A stretch of DNA of 64,000 nt from Planctomycetota bacterium (GCA_016792805.1 JAEUHX010000061.1:62001-126000), one strand, 5' to 3'. Positions 36,333-45,701 are shown, counted from the stretch's first letter. A program made the numbers and translations. The notes: generated from the sequence alone by a model not told the origin.

Positions 36333-37265
36333 CTACCGAGGACGCGGCCCGGCGCGCTTTCCGTCGGCCTTTTTCTGCGTCCCCAGGCCGCGCGCGGCCG
36401 CCTCGGCCAGCAGCCGCAGCTCGGCGGCCCGCGAATGGCCGCGACGCCAGGCGAGCCCCACGGTGCGATAGGCGGGCACGGCCAGGGGGCGAAGCGCCAC
36501 CTGCGCCGGGTCGCGCGCGAGGGCGTCGCGCGCCATCTCCGGCAGAAGCGTGTGGCCGTGGCCCAGCGCGACCATCTGGAGGAGCGTGACAAGGCTGCCG
36601 GCGCGGAAATCGCCGATGTGTGAGCTCGACGCGCCGCAGGCGGAGCGGACCTGCGCCGAGAGGCAATGCCCATCCTCGAGCAGAAGCAGCCCATCGCCGA
36701 GCAGCTCCTCGAACGTAATCGTGGCTTTCTCGGCGAGCGGGTGAGCGGCTGGAAGCGCCGCGAGGAACGGGTCTCGGAAAAGTGGTGTCGCCTCACAGAT
36801 CCCGAGCTCGGACTCCATGGCGATCAGCAGCACGTCGAGCTCGCCGCTGTCGAGCCGCCGAAGGAGACGCGCCGTCGTATCCTCCGTGAGCAGCAGCCTG
36901 CACTCAGGAAATTGTGACTTCACGAGCTCGACGAGCCGCGGGACCAGGAAGGGGGCCATGGTGGGAATCGCACCGAGGCGCAGCTCGCCAGCAAGCGGTT
37001 TCCGTCGCGAGCGCGCCATCCCCTCGAGCTGCTCAAGGTCGGTGAGTGCGCGCGCCGCGCGGCGAACGAACTCTTCGCCCGCGCTCGTGATAACGACGCG
37101 CTTGGGGCTGCGTTCGAAAAGGCGCGTGCCGAGGGCCGTTTCTAATTGTGCGATCTGTACGCTCAGCGAGGGCTGGCTCACGCAACAAGCCTCGGCCGCC
37201 TCGCGGAAGCTGCGGTGTTTTGCGAGGGCGACGACGTACTCGAGCTGGCGAAGTGTGAAGAGCAC
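36333..37265 (-). CDS. oxyR: OxyR-type LysR regulator
   Basis: A 310-residue LysR-family regulator. The N-terminal winged helix (FREAAEACCVSQPSLSVQIA) is typical. In the effector domain LLEDGHCLSAQVRSACG carries Cys201 and Cys210 with the same 9-residue spacing as the redox-active pair Cys199/Cys208 of E. coli OxyR, so this is a peroxide sensor. It is divergent from the catalase gene, as expected for OxyR regulation. The C-terminal tail (KKADGKRAGPRPR) is basic. It may be co-transcribed with the ECF sigma gene downstream. Confidence 0.9.
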   Translation of the reverse strand: MLFTLRQLEYVVALAKHRSFREAAEACCVSQPSLSVQIAQLETALGTRLFERSPKRVVITSAGEEFVRRAARALTDLEQLEGMARSRRKPLAGELRLGAIPTMAPFLVPRLVELVKSQFPECRLLLTEDTTARLLRRLDSGELDVLLIAMESELGICEATPLFRDPFLAALPAAHPLAEKATITFEELLGDGLLLLEDGHCLSAQVRSACGASSSHIGDFRAGSLVTLLQMVALGHGHTLLPEMARDALARDPAQVALRPLAVPAYRTVGLAWRRGHSRAAELRLLAEAAARGLGTQKKADGKRAGPRPR

Positions 37266-37403
37266 GATTGGAGAATCGAATCGAAGAGATAGGGACTTGG
37301 TATTGGGCGGGGACGGGCGTCCGGCGGATGTTTACGGCGTCGCGCGCGGCCCATCGTCGCGCGCAACCAAGGTCTCAACCAGGTTCCAAAAAGGACAACT
37401 CCG
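37266..37403. promoter_or_regulatory. oxyR-katA divergent control region with OxyR-like half-site
   Basis: A 138-base region between the divergent regulator and catalase genes. At 37289-37303 the sequence ATAG-N7-GTAT matches seven of eight fixed bases of one OxyR half-site (ATAG-N7-CTAT). A second half-site was not found by eye. AAAAGGACAAC just before the catalase ATG is a good ribosome site. Confidence 0.5.
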
Positions 37404-38924
37404 ATGAACTCGACGATCCTCTCCCTCTCGCTCTTGGCGATGTGGTCCGACGGCAGCGACGGCAAGCGCCCGCTCACGCGCGACAACGGTGCGCCCGTCG
37501 GAGACAACCAGAATTCGAAGACGGCCGGCGAGCGCGGCGGCGTGCTGCTCGAGGACGTGCACTTGATTCAGAAGCTTCAACGATTCGACCGCGAGCGAAT
37601 TCCTGAGCGTGTCGTGCACGCCCGAGGCACCGGCGCGTACGGGGAGTTCACGGCCTCAGCGGATCTGTCCAAGATCACTCGCGCGCATGTCTTTGGGGCC
37701 GAAGGACGAAAAACTCCCGTATTCGTGAGATTCTCCTCAGTGATCCACCCGAGCGGCTCGCCGGAGACGCTGCGCGACCCGCGCGGATTTGCTGTGAAGT
37801 TCTACACGCAGGAGGGCAACTGGGATATCGTGGGAAATAACCTGCCGGTGTTCTTCATCCGCGACGCCATCAAGTTTCCGGATATGGTGCATTCGCTGAA
37901 GCCGTCGCCGATCACGAATCGCCAGGATCCGAATCGTTTCTTTGACTTCTTCTCTCATGTTCCCGAGTCGATCCACATGCTGACGCAGCTCTACTCCGAC
38001 CTCGGAACTCCAGCGAGCTACGCCACGATGGACGGCAACGGCGTGCACGCGTTCAAGCTGGTGGCTGCCGACGGGAGCTACAATTATGTGAAGTTTCATT
38101 GGAAGTCGCAGCAAGGTGTCAAGAATCTGACGCGCGAGCAGGTGGCGGCGCTCCAGTCGTCGGACTTCCAAGCGCACACCACAGATCTCTACGATCGCAT
38201 CGGAAAAGGAAGCTTCCCGAGCTGGGATCTGTATATTCAGATCCTTGCGCCGAAGGACCTCGACGCCTTCGAGTTCGACCCGCTCGATGCCACCAAGGTT
38301 TGGCCGGAAGAGCGCGTGCCGAAGCAGAAAGTGGGGACGCTCGTGCTGAATCGCCTGCCGGGCAACTTCTTCCAGGAGACGGAGCAGTCGGCCTTTGCGC
38401 CCTCGAACCTCGTCCCGGGAATCGAGCCGTCGGAGGATCGGCTGCTGCAGGGACGGCTCTTCTCCTACGCCGACACTCACATGCATCGCCTTGGGCCGAA
38501 TCACTCATCCCTTCCGGTGAATCGGCCAGCGGCTCCGGTTCACAACGGCAACCAGGACGGCGCGGGAAGCGCGGGGCGAACGGCGTCGGATGTCAATTAT
38601 CAGCCGAGCCGCGCCGCGGACGCGCTGGTGGAGCGGCCGGAGCTTCGTTCGAGCTCCGCACCGCTCTCCGGCACAACACAACAAAAGCGCATCGCCAAGA
38701 CCGACGACTTCGCGCAGGCCGGCGCCTTCTATCGTGCGCTCGACGAGGAAGCCCGCGGCCGCCTCGTGGCCAATTTTGCGGCGGACCTCGGGGCCGTTCG
38801 GAACGCAGCGGTGAAGTCGTGCATCGTCGGATTCGCGCTGCGCGCCGATGCCGAGTACGGAGCGAAGCTCGCCTCCGCTGTCGGCGTGCCGCTGGAGGAG
38901 GTGCTCTCGGCCACGGCCAAGTGA
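37404..38924 (+). CDS. katA: monofunctional haem catalase
   Basis: A 506-residue clade-type small-subunit catalase that converts hydrogen peroxide to water and oxygen. The active-site His72 (ERVVHARGTGAYG) and Asn in DIVGNNLPVFFIRD are present, and the haem-ligand Tyr355 lies in RLFSYADTHMHRLG. The order and spacing fit the family, and the C-terminus carries the usual flavodoxin-free short tail. The first ~13 residues are hydrophobic (MNSTILSLSLLAM) and could be an export signal or a too-early start; the family homology begins near residue 22. A strong ribosome site (AAAAGGA) supports the ATG at 37404. Expected to be under OxyR control. Confidence 0.92.
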   Translation: MNSTILSLSLLAMWSDGSDGKRPLTRDNGAPVGDNQNSKTAGERGGVLLEDVHLIQKLQRFDRERIPERVVHARGTGAYGEFTASADLSKITRAHVFGAEGRKTPVFVRFSSVIHPSGSPETLRDPRGFAVKFYTQEGNWDIVGNNLPVFFIRDAIKFPDMVHSLKPSPITNRQDPNRFFDFFSHVPESIHMLTQLYSDLGTPASYATMDGNGVHAFKLVAADGSYNYVKFHWKSQQGVKNLTREQVAALQSSDFQAHTTDLYDRIGKGSFPSWDLYIQILAPKDLDAFEFDPLDATKVWPEERVPKQKVGTLVLNRLPGNFFQETEQSAFAPSNLVPGIEPSEDRLLQGRLFSYADTHMHRLGPNHSSLPVNRPAAPVHNGNQDGAGSAGRTASDVNYQPSRAADALVERPELRSSSAPLSGTTQQKRIAKTDDFAQAGAFYRALDEEARGRLVANFAADLGAVRNAAVKSCIVGFALRADAEYGAKLASAVGVPLEEVLSATAK

Positions 38925-38993
38925 GTGGGATGTTCCCGTCGGGGAGGTTGGGGGGTGCCTTGCGGAACCAACCGCGCGGCTACTCTCTCGCCT

Positions 38994-41438
38994 ATGACCC
39001 CCGAACTCGCGATCGATCCCGTCTGCGGAATGCGCGTCGATCCGACCAAGGCGCGCTTCCGCAGCGAGCACGGAGGAAAGCACATATTCTTTTGTGCTTC
39101 GGTCTGTAAACAACGGTTCGACGCGGCTCCCGAGAAGTACCTGAGCCCCGCGGCGCCTGCCGCCGGAATGGAGAATCCGTTTGCTGCGGCTCTGGCGCCG
39201 GCACCCGCGGCCGCCAGACCTTTGCCTGCCGCCCACAAAGCGCCCGCGGTGGCGGCCGCGCCGAAGCCGCAAGAGGTGCCGGCCGGGACGCGATGGATTT
39301 GTCCCATGTGCCCCGAGGTGAATGAGAGCAAGCCGGGGCCCTGCCCAATTTGTGGCATGCCACTCGAGCCCGCGCTCACGAGCGGAACTCCGTCCGGAGC
39401 GGAAATGCAGCACGACGAAGTAGCTTCGCTTCGGCGGCGCTTCGTGATTGGGCTTGTGCTGGGTGCTCCCGTATTTGTGGACGGGATGGGCTCGATGTTG
39501 GGATGGGCGCCCCATCGCCGGTGGATCGGCGGCGATCATTCGCCCATCTGGATGTGGATGCAGTTACTCCTCTCCGGAGTTGTTGCATTCGGCGTGGGGC
39601 TCCCGTTCTTCCGCGCGGGGTTCGCCGGCGTCGGCCGTGGGCGGTTCAATATGTTTACGTTGATCGCCCTCGGTGTCGCGGCCGCTTGGGGATTCTCGAC
39701 GCTGGCTTTTCTGGTGCCTTCGGCGCTGCCGGAGGCGATGCGCGCCGGAGCCCATGCCCCGATGTATTACGAATCGGCGGCGACGATCACCGTGCTCGTT
39801 GTGCTGGGACAATGGCTCGAGGCGCGGGCACGACGGCGTGCGTCGAATGCCGTGCGCGAATTATTAACACTGCAGCCGGCCATCGCGCATCGAATGGTTG
39901 CTGACGGCGAAGAGGACGTCCCGCTCGATCAAATCGGCGTCGGCGACCGCCTCCGCGTTCGCCCGGGCGAGCGCGTGCCCGTCGACGGCGCGATCGTGGA
40001 AGGGGAGGCTTCGATCGACGAAAGCTCGGTGACCGGCGAGGCGATCCCGGCCGACCGCCGAGCAGGCGAGCAGGTGGTCGGAGGAACTGTGAATCTGCAC
40101 ACTTCCTTTGTGATGAAAGCGGAGCGCGTCGGGCGCGAGACTCTGCTTGCCCGCGTTGTGGCCGCCGTCGAGGAGGCGCAGCGGTCTCGCGCGCCCATCG
40201 CTCGGCTGGCCGACCGAGTGACGCAGTGGTTCGTGCCCGCCGTCGTTGCCGCGGCAGTTTTGACCTTTGCGGGCTGGATGTGGCTTGGGCCGGAGCCGCG
40301 CATCGCCTACGCATTCGCAAGCGCGGTCACGGTGCTGATTGTGGCATGTCCCTGCGCGCTCGGTCTCGCGACCCCCATGGCGATTGTTGCAGGGGCGGGA
40401 CGGGCGGCTCGGAGCGGAGTGCTCGTGCGCGACGCGCAGGCGCTCGAGGCGGCCGAGAGTGTGGACGTCGTGATCGTGGACAAGACGGGGACTCTCACGG
40501 AAGGACGGCCCGCTGTGCGCGAGTGGATTCCGCAGCCGGGGGTCGCGCGCGAAGAACTGTTGCGTTCGGCAGCGGCCGTCGAGATCGCGAGCGAGCATCC
40601 GCTGGCGCGGGCCATCGTGGATGCGGCCGCGTCGGAGGGAGTGGCACCGCAACCCGGATCGGACTTCGCGGCGGAGATTGGCCGCGGTGCGCGCGCACGC
40701 GTGGCCGGAGCCGTCGTCCGCGTCGGGACGTTGGCGTTCGCCGAGGAAGAGGGCGCTCAATTCACATCTGTAGCGACGCGCGCGCGCGATCTCGCTGCGG
40801 CCGGCTCGACCGTCGTATTTATATCCTCCGGAGGACGCGCGCTCGGTGCGGTCGCGATGGCGGATCGGCTCCGAGCGTCGACTCCGGCGGCGCTTGAGGC
40901 GCTTCGCGGCCTCGGCGTAAAAGTCATTATGGCAACAGGTGACCGGGAAGCCACGGCGCGAGCGCTCGCTGCACAGATCGACGTCCACGACGTGCGCGCG
41001 GAGTTGAGCCCGCTGGCGAAGGCCGATCTCGTACGCGAGGAGCGCGCGCGCGGACGGCGAGTCGCGATGGCCGGCGACGGAATCAATGATGCTCCGGCGC
41101 TGGCGGCCGCGGATGTGGGGATCGCGATGGGGAGCGGCACCGGCATTGCGATGGAAGCCGCGCCGATCACGCTCGTGCGCGGCGACCTTCGGGGAGTGGC
41201 GCGGGCATTGGTGTTGTCGCGCGCGACCATGCGCACGGTTCGGCAGAATCTCTTTTGGGCATTCGCCTACAACGTGGCCGGCGTGCCCTTCGCTGCCGGT
41301 GTGGGTGCGGCGCTGGCGGCCGCGTGGGGTGTCGCAGAGCCGATGCGCTTCCTCGTCGGACCCGTCTGGGCGAGCGTCGCGATGTCGCTGTCGAGCTTGA
41401 TCGTGGTGGGGAACAGCCTGCGGCTGCTGAGGCGGTAG
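38994..41438 (+). CDS. P1B-type heavy-metal (copper) transporting ATPase
   Basis: An 814-residue metal-efflux P-type ATPase. It starts with a YHS domain (IDPVCGMRVDPTKARF, residues ~6-50), then an Ala/Pro linker and a heavy-metal-binding domain (ICPMCPEVNESKPGPCPICG, 102-121) instead of the usual MXCXXC modules. The core has CPC in the membrane (452-454), the phosphorylation motif DKTGT (Asp496) and GDGINDAP. The CPC motif points to Cu+ or Ag+ export. It lies 69 bases after katA on the same strand and could be co-transcribed, tying copper removal to peroxide defence. The ATG at 38994 begins the YHS domain directly. Confidence 0.9.
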   Translation: MTPELAIDPVCGMRVDPTKARFRSEHGGKHIFFCASVCKQRFDAAPEKYLSPAAPAAGMENPFAAALAPAPAAARPLPAAHKAPAVAAAPKPQEVPAGTRWICPMCPEVNESKPGPCPICGMPLEPALTSGTPSGAEMQHDEVASLRRRFVIGLVLGAPVFVDGMGSMLGWAPHRRWIGGDHSPIWMWMQLLLSGVVAFGVGLPFFRAGFAGVGRGRFNMFTLIALGVAAAWGFSTLAFLVPSALPEAMRAGAHAPMYYESAATITVLVVLGQWLEARARRRASNAVRELLTLQPAIAHRMVADGEEDVPLDQIGVGDRLRVRPGERVPVDGAIVEGEASIDESSVTGEAIPADRRAGEQVVGGTVNLHTSFVMKAERVGRETLLARVVAAVEEAQRSRAPIARLADRVTQWFVPAVVAAAVLTFAGWMWLGPEPRIAYAFASAVTVLIVACPCALGLATPMAIVAGAGRAARSGVLVRDAQALEAAESVDVVIVDKTGTLTEGRPAVREWIPQPGVAREELLRSAAAVEIASEHPLARAIVDAAASEGVAPQPGSDFAAEIGRGARARVAGAVVRVGTLAFAEEEGAQFTSVATRARDLAAAGSTVVFISSGGRALGAVAMADRLRASTPAALEALRGLGVKVIMATGDREATARALAAQIDVHDVRAELSPLAKADLVREERARGRRVAMAGDGINDAPALAAADVGIAMGSGTGIAMEAAPITLVRGDLRGVARALVLSRATMRTVRQNLFWAFAYNVAGVPFAAGVGAALAAAWGVAEPMRFLVGPVWASVAMSLSSLIVVGNSLRLLRR

Positions 41439-41487
41439 CGCGCCGGGGTGCTCGACGCGCGGCGCGCAATCGAGTCTACTCTCGGCG

Positions 41488-42066
41488 ATGACTGTTTCGA
41501 ACTCGATCGCCGACCTTCTCGCGGAGCTCGTCTCTGGCCCGTTCGCATTGCAACAGATCTACGCGGCGGTGCCCGCGGAGATCCGCGGAAGGAAGCCGGG
41601 GCCCGGCAAGTGGTCGGTGAATGAGATCGTTCTCCACGTTGCAGATACGGAAATTGTGTATTCGGACCGCGTGCGCCGGGCGCTGTCGACGGAGCGAGCC
41701 GAGGTCGCTGCGTTCGATCAGGATGTTTGGGCATCGTCCATGGCGTACAGCGCGCTCGACGCGGAGCTCGCGATGGATGCGTTCGCGGCGCTGCGTCGAT
41801 ACAATTACGCGCTGCTGAAGCGGCAGCCGGCGGCCGCCTTCGGCCGCACCCTAATACACTCGGAGAACGGCGAGATGACGCTGCGAAAAGTGGTGGAGTC
41901 GATGGCTCGACACCCGAAGGCCCACGTGGCACAGATCGAGAGGACGCTGCAGGCTCTTCGATCTCAGCGGCCGACGCGTGCTTCAGAGCGGTGGTCGCGC
42001 GATGGAAATCTGGCTTACTCGGCGCGGGACCTTCCTGCGGAGCGGGAGCCCAATCCGAAATGGTAG
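41488..42066 (+). CDS. DinB-like domain protein
   Basis: A 192-residue DinB/YfiT-like four-helix protein. The metal-binding histidines are visible: His50 in NEIVLHVADTE, and the pair near residues 141 and 145 in MARHPKAHVAQIE. Such proteins are metal-dependent thiol S-transferases or of unknown function. The C-terminal ~35 residues are disordered and basic. It is followed 9 bases later by a small membrane protein gene. Confidence 0.88.
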   Translation: MTVSNSIADLLAELVSGPFALQQIYAAVPAEIRGRKPGPGKWSVNEIVLHVADTEIVYSDRVRRALSTERAEVAAFDQDVWASSMAYSALDAELAMDAFAALRRYNYALLKRQPAAAFGRTLIHSENGEMTLRKVVESMARHPKAHVAQIERTLQALRSQRPTRASERWSRDGNLAYSARDLPAEREPNPKW

Positions 42067-42075
42067 GTTTGAGAT

Positions 42076-42321
42076 ATGTGGGCTCTTCCGATCGCAGTGG
42101 CATTCTTGATCTTGTTGACGGTCGCCGGAGTGCGGCGCGCCAAGTCGCGGGAGCAAGGCCGGGGCGAGCATGCGGATGTGGATACGAGCGCGGCCGCAGT
42201 CGGCGCGATTCGTGGAGAGCCAAGTGAAGATCCTACGAAGGAGCACACGCAGGGAGATGATTCAGGAGCGATGTCGGCGGAGGCAGATGACGCCGGAGGA
42301 TCGGACGGCGGAGGCGAATAG
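42076..42321 (+). CDS. small single-pass membrane protein, unknown
   Basis: An 81-residue protein with one N-terminal membrane helix (MWALPIAVAFLILLTVAGV) and a hydrophilic, acidic, low-complexity tail (SEDPTKEHTQGDDSG). It starts 9 bases after the DinB-like gene. I do not recognise it. The hydrophobic-then-acidic layout supports a real gene, but the tail has little conservation value. Confidence 0.5.
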   Translation: MWALPIAVAFLILLTVAGVRRAKSREQGRGEHADVDTSAAAVGAIRGEPSEDPTKEHTQGDDSGAMSAEADDAGGSDGGGE

Positions 42322-43091
42322 GGCCGCGCTCGACTCGAATTGTAGGAACTCGGAGAATTCCTGAAATGGCTTCCCGATGCTCGGCGGCCCATCGGCCGCG
42401 CATCCTCGGAACTCACCGCGCTAAGACCGACCCACGCTCCATTCCACCGAGCCTCTCTATCTGTGAAGTCGGATGAACTCGTCCTTCGGCGCCCGGGAGC
42501 CGATCGAGAAGGCCGATTCCCATCTTCGGGGAGCGCTGTAACTTCTCGAAGAACTCCATCAAACAGGACACGAGCAGGCCGTTGAATGACTCATTCCAGC
42601 GATTCTCGTCCTCTTTCGCGTTCTCAAAGTCTGGCGGGATGATAGGCATCCGCGCAGGGAGCTTGAGCATGCCAAGCCACGGGGTCACCGTCGGAGCGAA
42701 ACCACAATGGGGCGTGGCGCGGGGAAGCGAGGAGCTCCGGAGACCCTCCATGGAGCAGCGAGAGCCATTACGATTCTGAGACGGAGCGCGGCAGCCTCTG
42801 GAAAAGCTGCCGCTTGCCCGGCCATGGATTCCGAATCTCGTCGAGCATCGCCGGCCCCGACAACGAATAGAGCAGCGCCTGCGGACCCGCACGGAATCGA
42901 GCGACCACGTCAGCAGCCGGCGGGGCGGCTGAGTACCGGCCTGATGGTGCGAGGTGGATCGACTCGACAATTTCTTGTCCAGCTCTGCAGGCGGTCCGCC
43001 AAGAGCACGACGTGGCGCGCTCACTTTCGAGCGAACCGCCTCGACGGCGGCTTCTCCGCCCGATCCTCAGCTCCATCCCGCCCCATCAACC
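42322..43091. other. intergenic region with possible gene remnant
   Basis: 770 bases without a confident gene. On the minus strand two segments in different frames have protein-like composition: 42413-42700 (containing PPDFENAKEDENRWNESFNG and SQIERLGGMERGSVLAR) and 42771-42930 (ALLYSLSGPAMLDEIRNPWP). They could be one decayed gene broken by a frameshift, but neither matches a family I know. The base composition is lower in GC than the flanking genes. The plus-strand FG-GAP promoter must lie near the right end. Confidence 0.3.
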
Positions 43092-45044
43092 ATGAAGCTC
43101 CTGGCCGTCAGTTCGCTGTTCAGCTCCCTGTTGGCTCTCTCCGTCGCCCAGGACGGTGTGCCGCCGACGGCGGGGGCCACCTCGTCGATCGTTCCGCTGG
43201 CCGAGCAAGCTTACATGAAAGCGTCGAACGCGGGCGCCAACGATCTGTTTGGTCGAGCCGTGGCGATGTCCGGCAACACACTGGTGGTGGGCGCATGGGG
43301 GGAGGACAGCAACTCCACCGGAGTCAACGGAAAGCAGAAGAACGAGAAAGCCTCGAATTCGGGAGCCGCGTATGTGTTTACTCGCGTGGGCACGACGTGG
43401 ACCCAGGAGGCCTACCTCAAAGCGTCCAATGCCGAGCACGACGATGAGTTTGGAAGATCTGTAGCAATATCGGGCGATACGATCGTCGTCGGGGCGCCAG
43501 AGGAATCCAGCGGAGCGGCGGGCGTCGGTGCCAACCAAAGTGACAATTCTCTCTTCGGCGCCGGAGCTGCCTACGTATTCGTGCGATCCAACGGCGTGTG
43601 GACTCAGCAAGCGTACTTGAAGGCATCGAATCCCGACGGCGCCGACAATTTTGGAGCCTCGGTGGCGATCTCCGGGGATACGGTCGTCGTCGGTGCCGAA
43701 CTCGAGGACGGCGGCTCCTCGGGAGTCGGCGGCGATCAGAGCAGCAATAACGCCATCGACTCGGGATCTGCGTACGTTTTCGCGCGCACGGGACAGACCT
43801 GGGTGCAGCAGGCGTATCTCAAGGCCTCCAATACCGGCGCCGGTGACAACTTTGGAGGCTTCGTGGCGGCCTCCAACGGACGCGTTTTTGTGGGCGCCCG
43901 GCTCGAGGATAGCTCCGCCACCGGAGTCGACGGCAACGGCGCCGACGAGAACGCGCTGGATTCAGGGGCCGTTTATGTGTTCTCTTCAAGCGGCTCGACC
44001 TGGGTTCAGGAGGCGTACATCAAGGCATCGAACACAAATACTGGCGATCTGTTCGGGAAGTCGCTCGCGGTCTCCGGCGACACGCTCGTCGTCGGCGCTC
44101 CTGGAGAAGCCAGCTCCGCGACGGGCGTCGGCGGCGATCAGAATAGTAATGGCGCTCCCAATTCGGGAGCCGTTTATGTGTTCCTGCGCTCGGGTTCGAA
44201 TTGGAGCCAGCAGGGCTACCTCAAAGCCTCCAATACCGGAGCGAGCGATCAGTTCGGCTGGTCGGTCGCGGTGGACGGCGATCTCCTCGCCGTCGGCGCG
44301 CGTCACGAAGATGGCGGCGCCATCGGCGTCGATGGCGATGGCTCGGACAACTCCGCCGAGGACGCTGGCGCCACCTACGCATATGTGAGATCCGCAGGTG
44401 TGTGGGCCTTCCAGTCTTACATAAAGACATCCAATACAGACGCCGGCGATGTCTTCGGCTACTCGGTTGCGGTCGTGGGAACGGCCATTGCGTCCGGGGC
44501 ACTCGGCGAATCGAGCAAGGCAGTGGGAATTCAAGGAGACTCGTCCAATGACTCGGCCTCCTTCGCGGGCGCTGCCTATGTGTACGATCAATCGGGGACG
44601 CTCAAGCTTCCGAAAGCGAAGGGCAAGCTCACCGACCTGGCGGCGTCTGGAAAAGATACGTTCCAGATTCAGTGTGATTTTGCTGCACTTCCCGGGGAGC
44701 CGCAGTTCACTTTCAATCCGGCGATCCAGTCGATGGATCTGCTCATCGGTTCCGAAGCAGCGCCCATCAGCATCACAATTCCCGCTGGAGATCCGGGCTG
44801 GAAAGGCGCTCCAGCGGCGGCTCCGACCAAATTCACTTGGAAGAGCGCCGCGGGCGTGCTGCCCAAGAGCTCGGTGGTCCTCGACCTCAAGAAGCGCACG
44901 CTCAACGTGAAGGTCTCTTCCGCCGATTGGAGCGCGCCACCCGTGAATCCGATGGGACTGGATGTGAGCTTCGGCACCGACGGCGGCCGGTTCCTCGGGG
45001 CGTGGGTGCAGAAGAAGCCCGGTTCGTTCTCGTTCCCCAAGTAG
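43092..45044 (+). CDS. secreted FG-GAP protein with seven tandem 67-residue repeats
   Basis: A 650-residue exported protein. After a signal peptide (MKLLAVSSLFSSLLALSVAQ) come seven tandem repeats of about 67 residues, each reading roughly AYLKASN-x-GDxFGxSVAxSGDTLVVGA then an acidic Ser/Gly loop and SGAxYVFxRSGxxWxQ. They resemble the propeller-forming FG-GAP repeats of integrins and bacterial surface proteins, so a seven-bladed beta-propeller is likely. A ~150-residue C-terminal beta domain follows (from GTLKLPKAKGKLTDLAASGK). It is probably surface-exposed and binds a partner or matrix. The repeats are close enough in sequence to suggest recent duplication. Confidence 0.87.
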   Translation: MKLLAVSSLFSSLLALSVAQDGVPPTAGATSSIVPLAEQAYMKASNAGANDLFGRAVAMSGNTLVVGAWGEDSNSTGVNGKQKNEKASNSGAAYVFTRVGTTWTQEAYLKASNAEHDDEFGRSVAISGDTIVVGAPEESSGAAGVGANQSDNSLFGAGAAYVFVRSNGVWTQQAYLKASNPDGADNFGASVAISGDTVVVGAELEDGGSSGVGGDQSSNNAIDSGSAYVFARTGQTWVQQAYLKASNTGAGDNFGGFVAASNGRVFVGARLEDSSATGVDGNGADENALDSGAVYVFSSSGSTWVQEAYIKASNTNTGDLFGKSLAVSGDTLVVGAPGEASSATGVGGDQNSNGAPNSGAVYVFLRSGSNWSQQGYLKASNTGASDQFGWSVAVDGDLLAVGARHEDGGAIGVDGDGSDNSAEDAGATYAYVRSAGVWAFQSYIKTSNTDAGDVFGYSVAVVGTAIASGALGESSKAVGIQGDSSNDSASFAGAAYVYDQSGTLKLPKAKGKLTDLAASGKDTFQIQCDFAALPGEPQFTFNPAIQSMDLLIGSEAAPISITIPAGDPGWKGAPAAAPTKFTWKSAAGVLPKSSVVLDLKKRTLNVKVSSADWSAPPVNPMGLDVSFGTDGGRFLGAWVQKKPGSFSFPK

Positions 45045-45090
45045 GGGCCGGCGCGACGAGCGCGGGTTCGAGGCCGGTTCGCGCTGCGAA

Positions 45091-45127
45091 CCTTGAAAAT
45101 CTCTCATCTGCTGAGAGAACTTCAAGG
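45091..45127. repeat. two-part inverted repeat
   Basis: A 37-base near-perfect hairpin: 7-bp outer stem (CCTTGAA/TTCAAGG), a symmetric 3-base internal loop, a 6-bp inner stem (CTCTCA/TGAGAG) and a 5-base loop. It lies 47 bases after the FG-GAP stop and just before the DUF4143 remnant. It has no T-run, so it is a weak terminator candidate; an operator or an edge of a lost element is also possible. Confidence 0.55.
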
Positions 45128-45135
45128 ATGACAGC

Positions 45136-45701
45136 CTCCAGGGCGATCGCTGCGCGCGCTCGTCGATGCGAAGGCGAGAGCTGGTTCGGCAGCGGAGAGC
45201 TTCCTGGTGCTCGGGTCTGCCTCCCGCGATTCTCTTCATGGTCCGACAGCTCTCGGCATGGTGTGGAACGTCCGCGAAGCGCCTCGTTCGCGCTCCGAAG
45301 ATTTACATTCGAGACAGCGGACTCCTCCATTCTTCATTAAATATTCAAAATACTGAGGAGCTGCTTGGTCACCCGATTTGCGGACATTCGTGGGAAGGCT
45401 TCGCCATCGAACAGATGGTGGGTGCGCTCTCCGACCGATGGCGGAGCTCGTTTTATCGCACTTCGGCCGGCGCCGAGATCGACCTCGTTCTCGGAGGGCC
45501 GCAAGGTCGCGTGATCGCTCTCGAGATCAAGCGCGCGACGGCGCCCACCCCGACCGCGGCTTCCATTTCGGCGCGCAGGATGTGCAGGCCACCGATCGAT
45601 TTATTGTAACGCCGCGCGGCGAGCGCCGATCGCTCGGCCAGGGAGTCGAAGCCATCGCTCTTGAAGAAATGGTGAGGTTGCTTCAGGACAGCGACCGCTG
45701 A
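45136..45701 (+). pseudogene. decayed DUF4143-family AAA ATPase
   Basis: A remnant of the AAA+ ATPase family that carries a C-terminal DUF4143 nuclease-like domain. Pieces appear in several frames. SFLVLGSASRDSL near 45208-45240 matches the ATPase sensor region. VRQLSAW, KRLVRAPKIYIRDSGLLH and WEGFAIEQMVGALSD follow in a second frame (about 45241-45550). After a frameshift near 45545-45565 the C-terminal end RGFHFGAQDVQATDRFIVTP and EGVEAIALEEMVRLL continues in a third frame to 45701. The Walker A region and the part between the sensor and DUF4143 are deleted. The gene is dead. Confidence 0.75.

Noticed and set aside
35785..36666. Upstream extension of the anti-sigma frame on the minus strand
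   Set aside because: It runs through the ECF sigma gene and part of oxyR in the wrong frame; the ATG at 35784 overlapping the sigma stop is the natural start.
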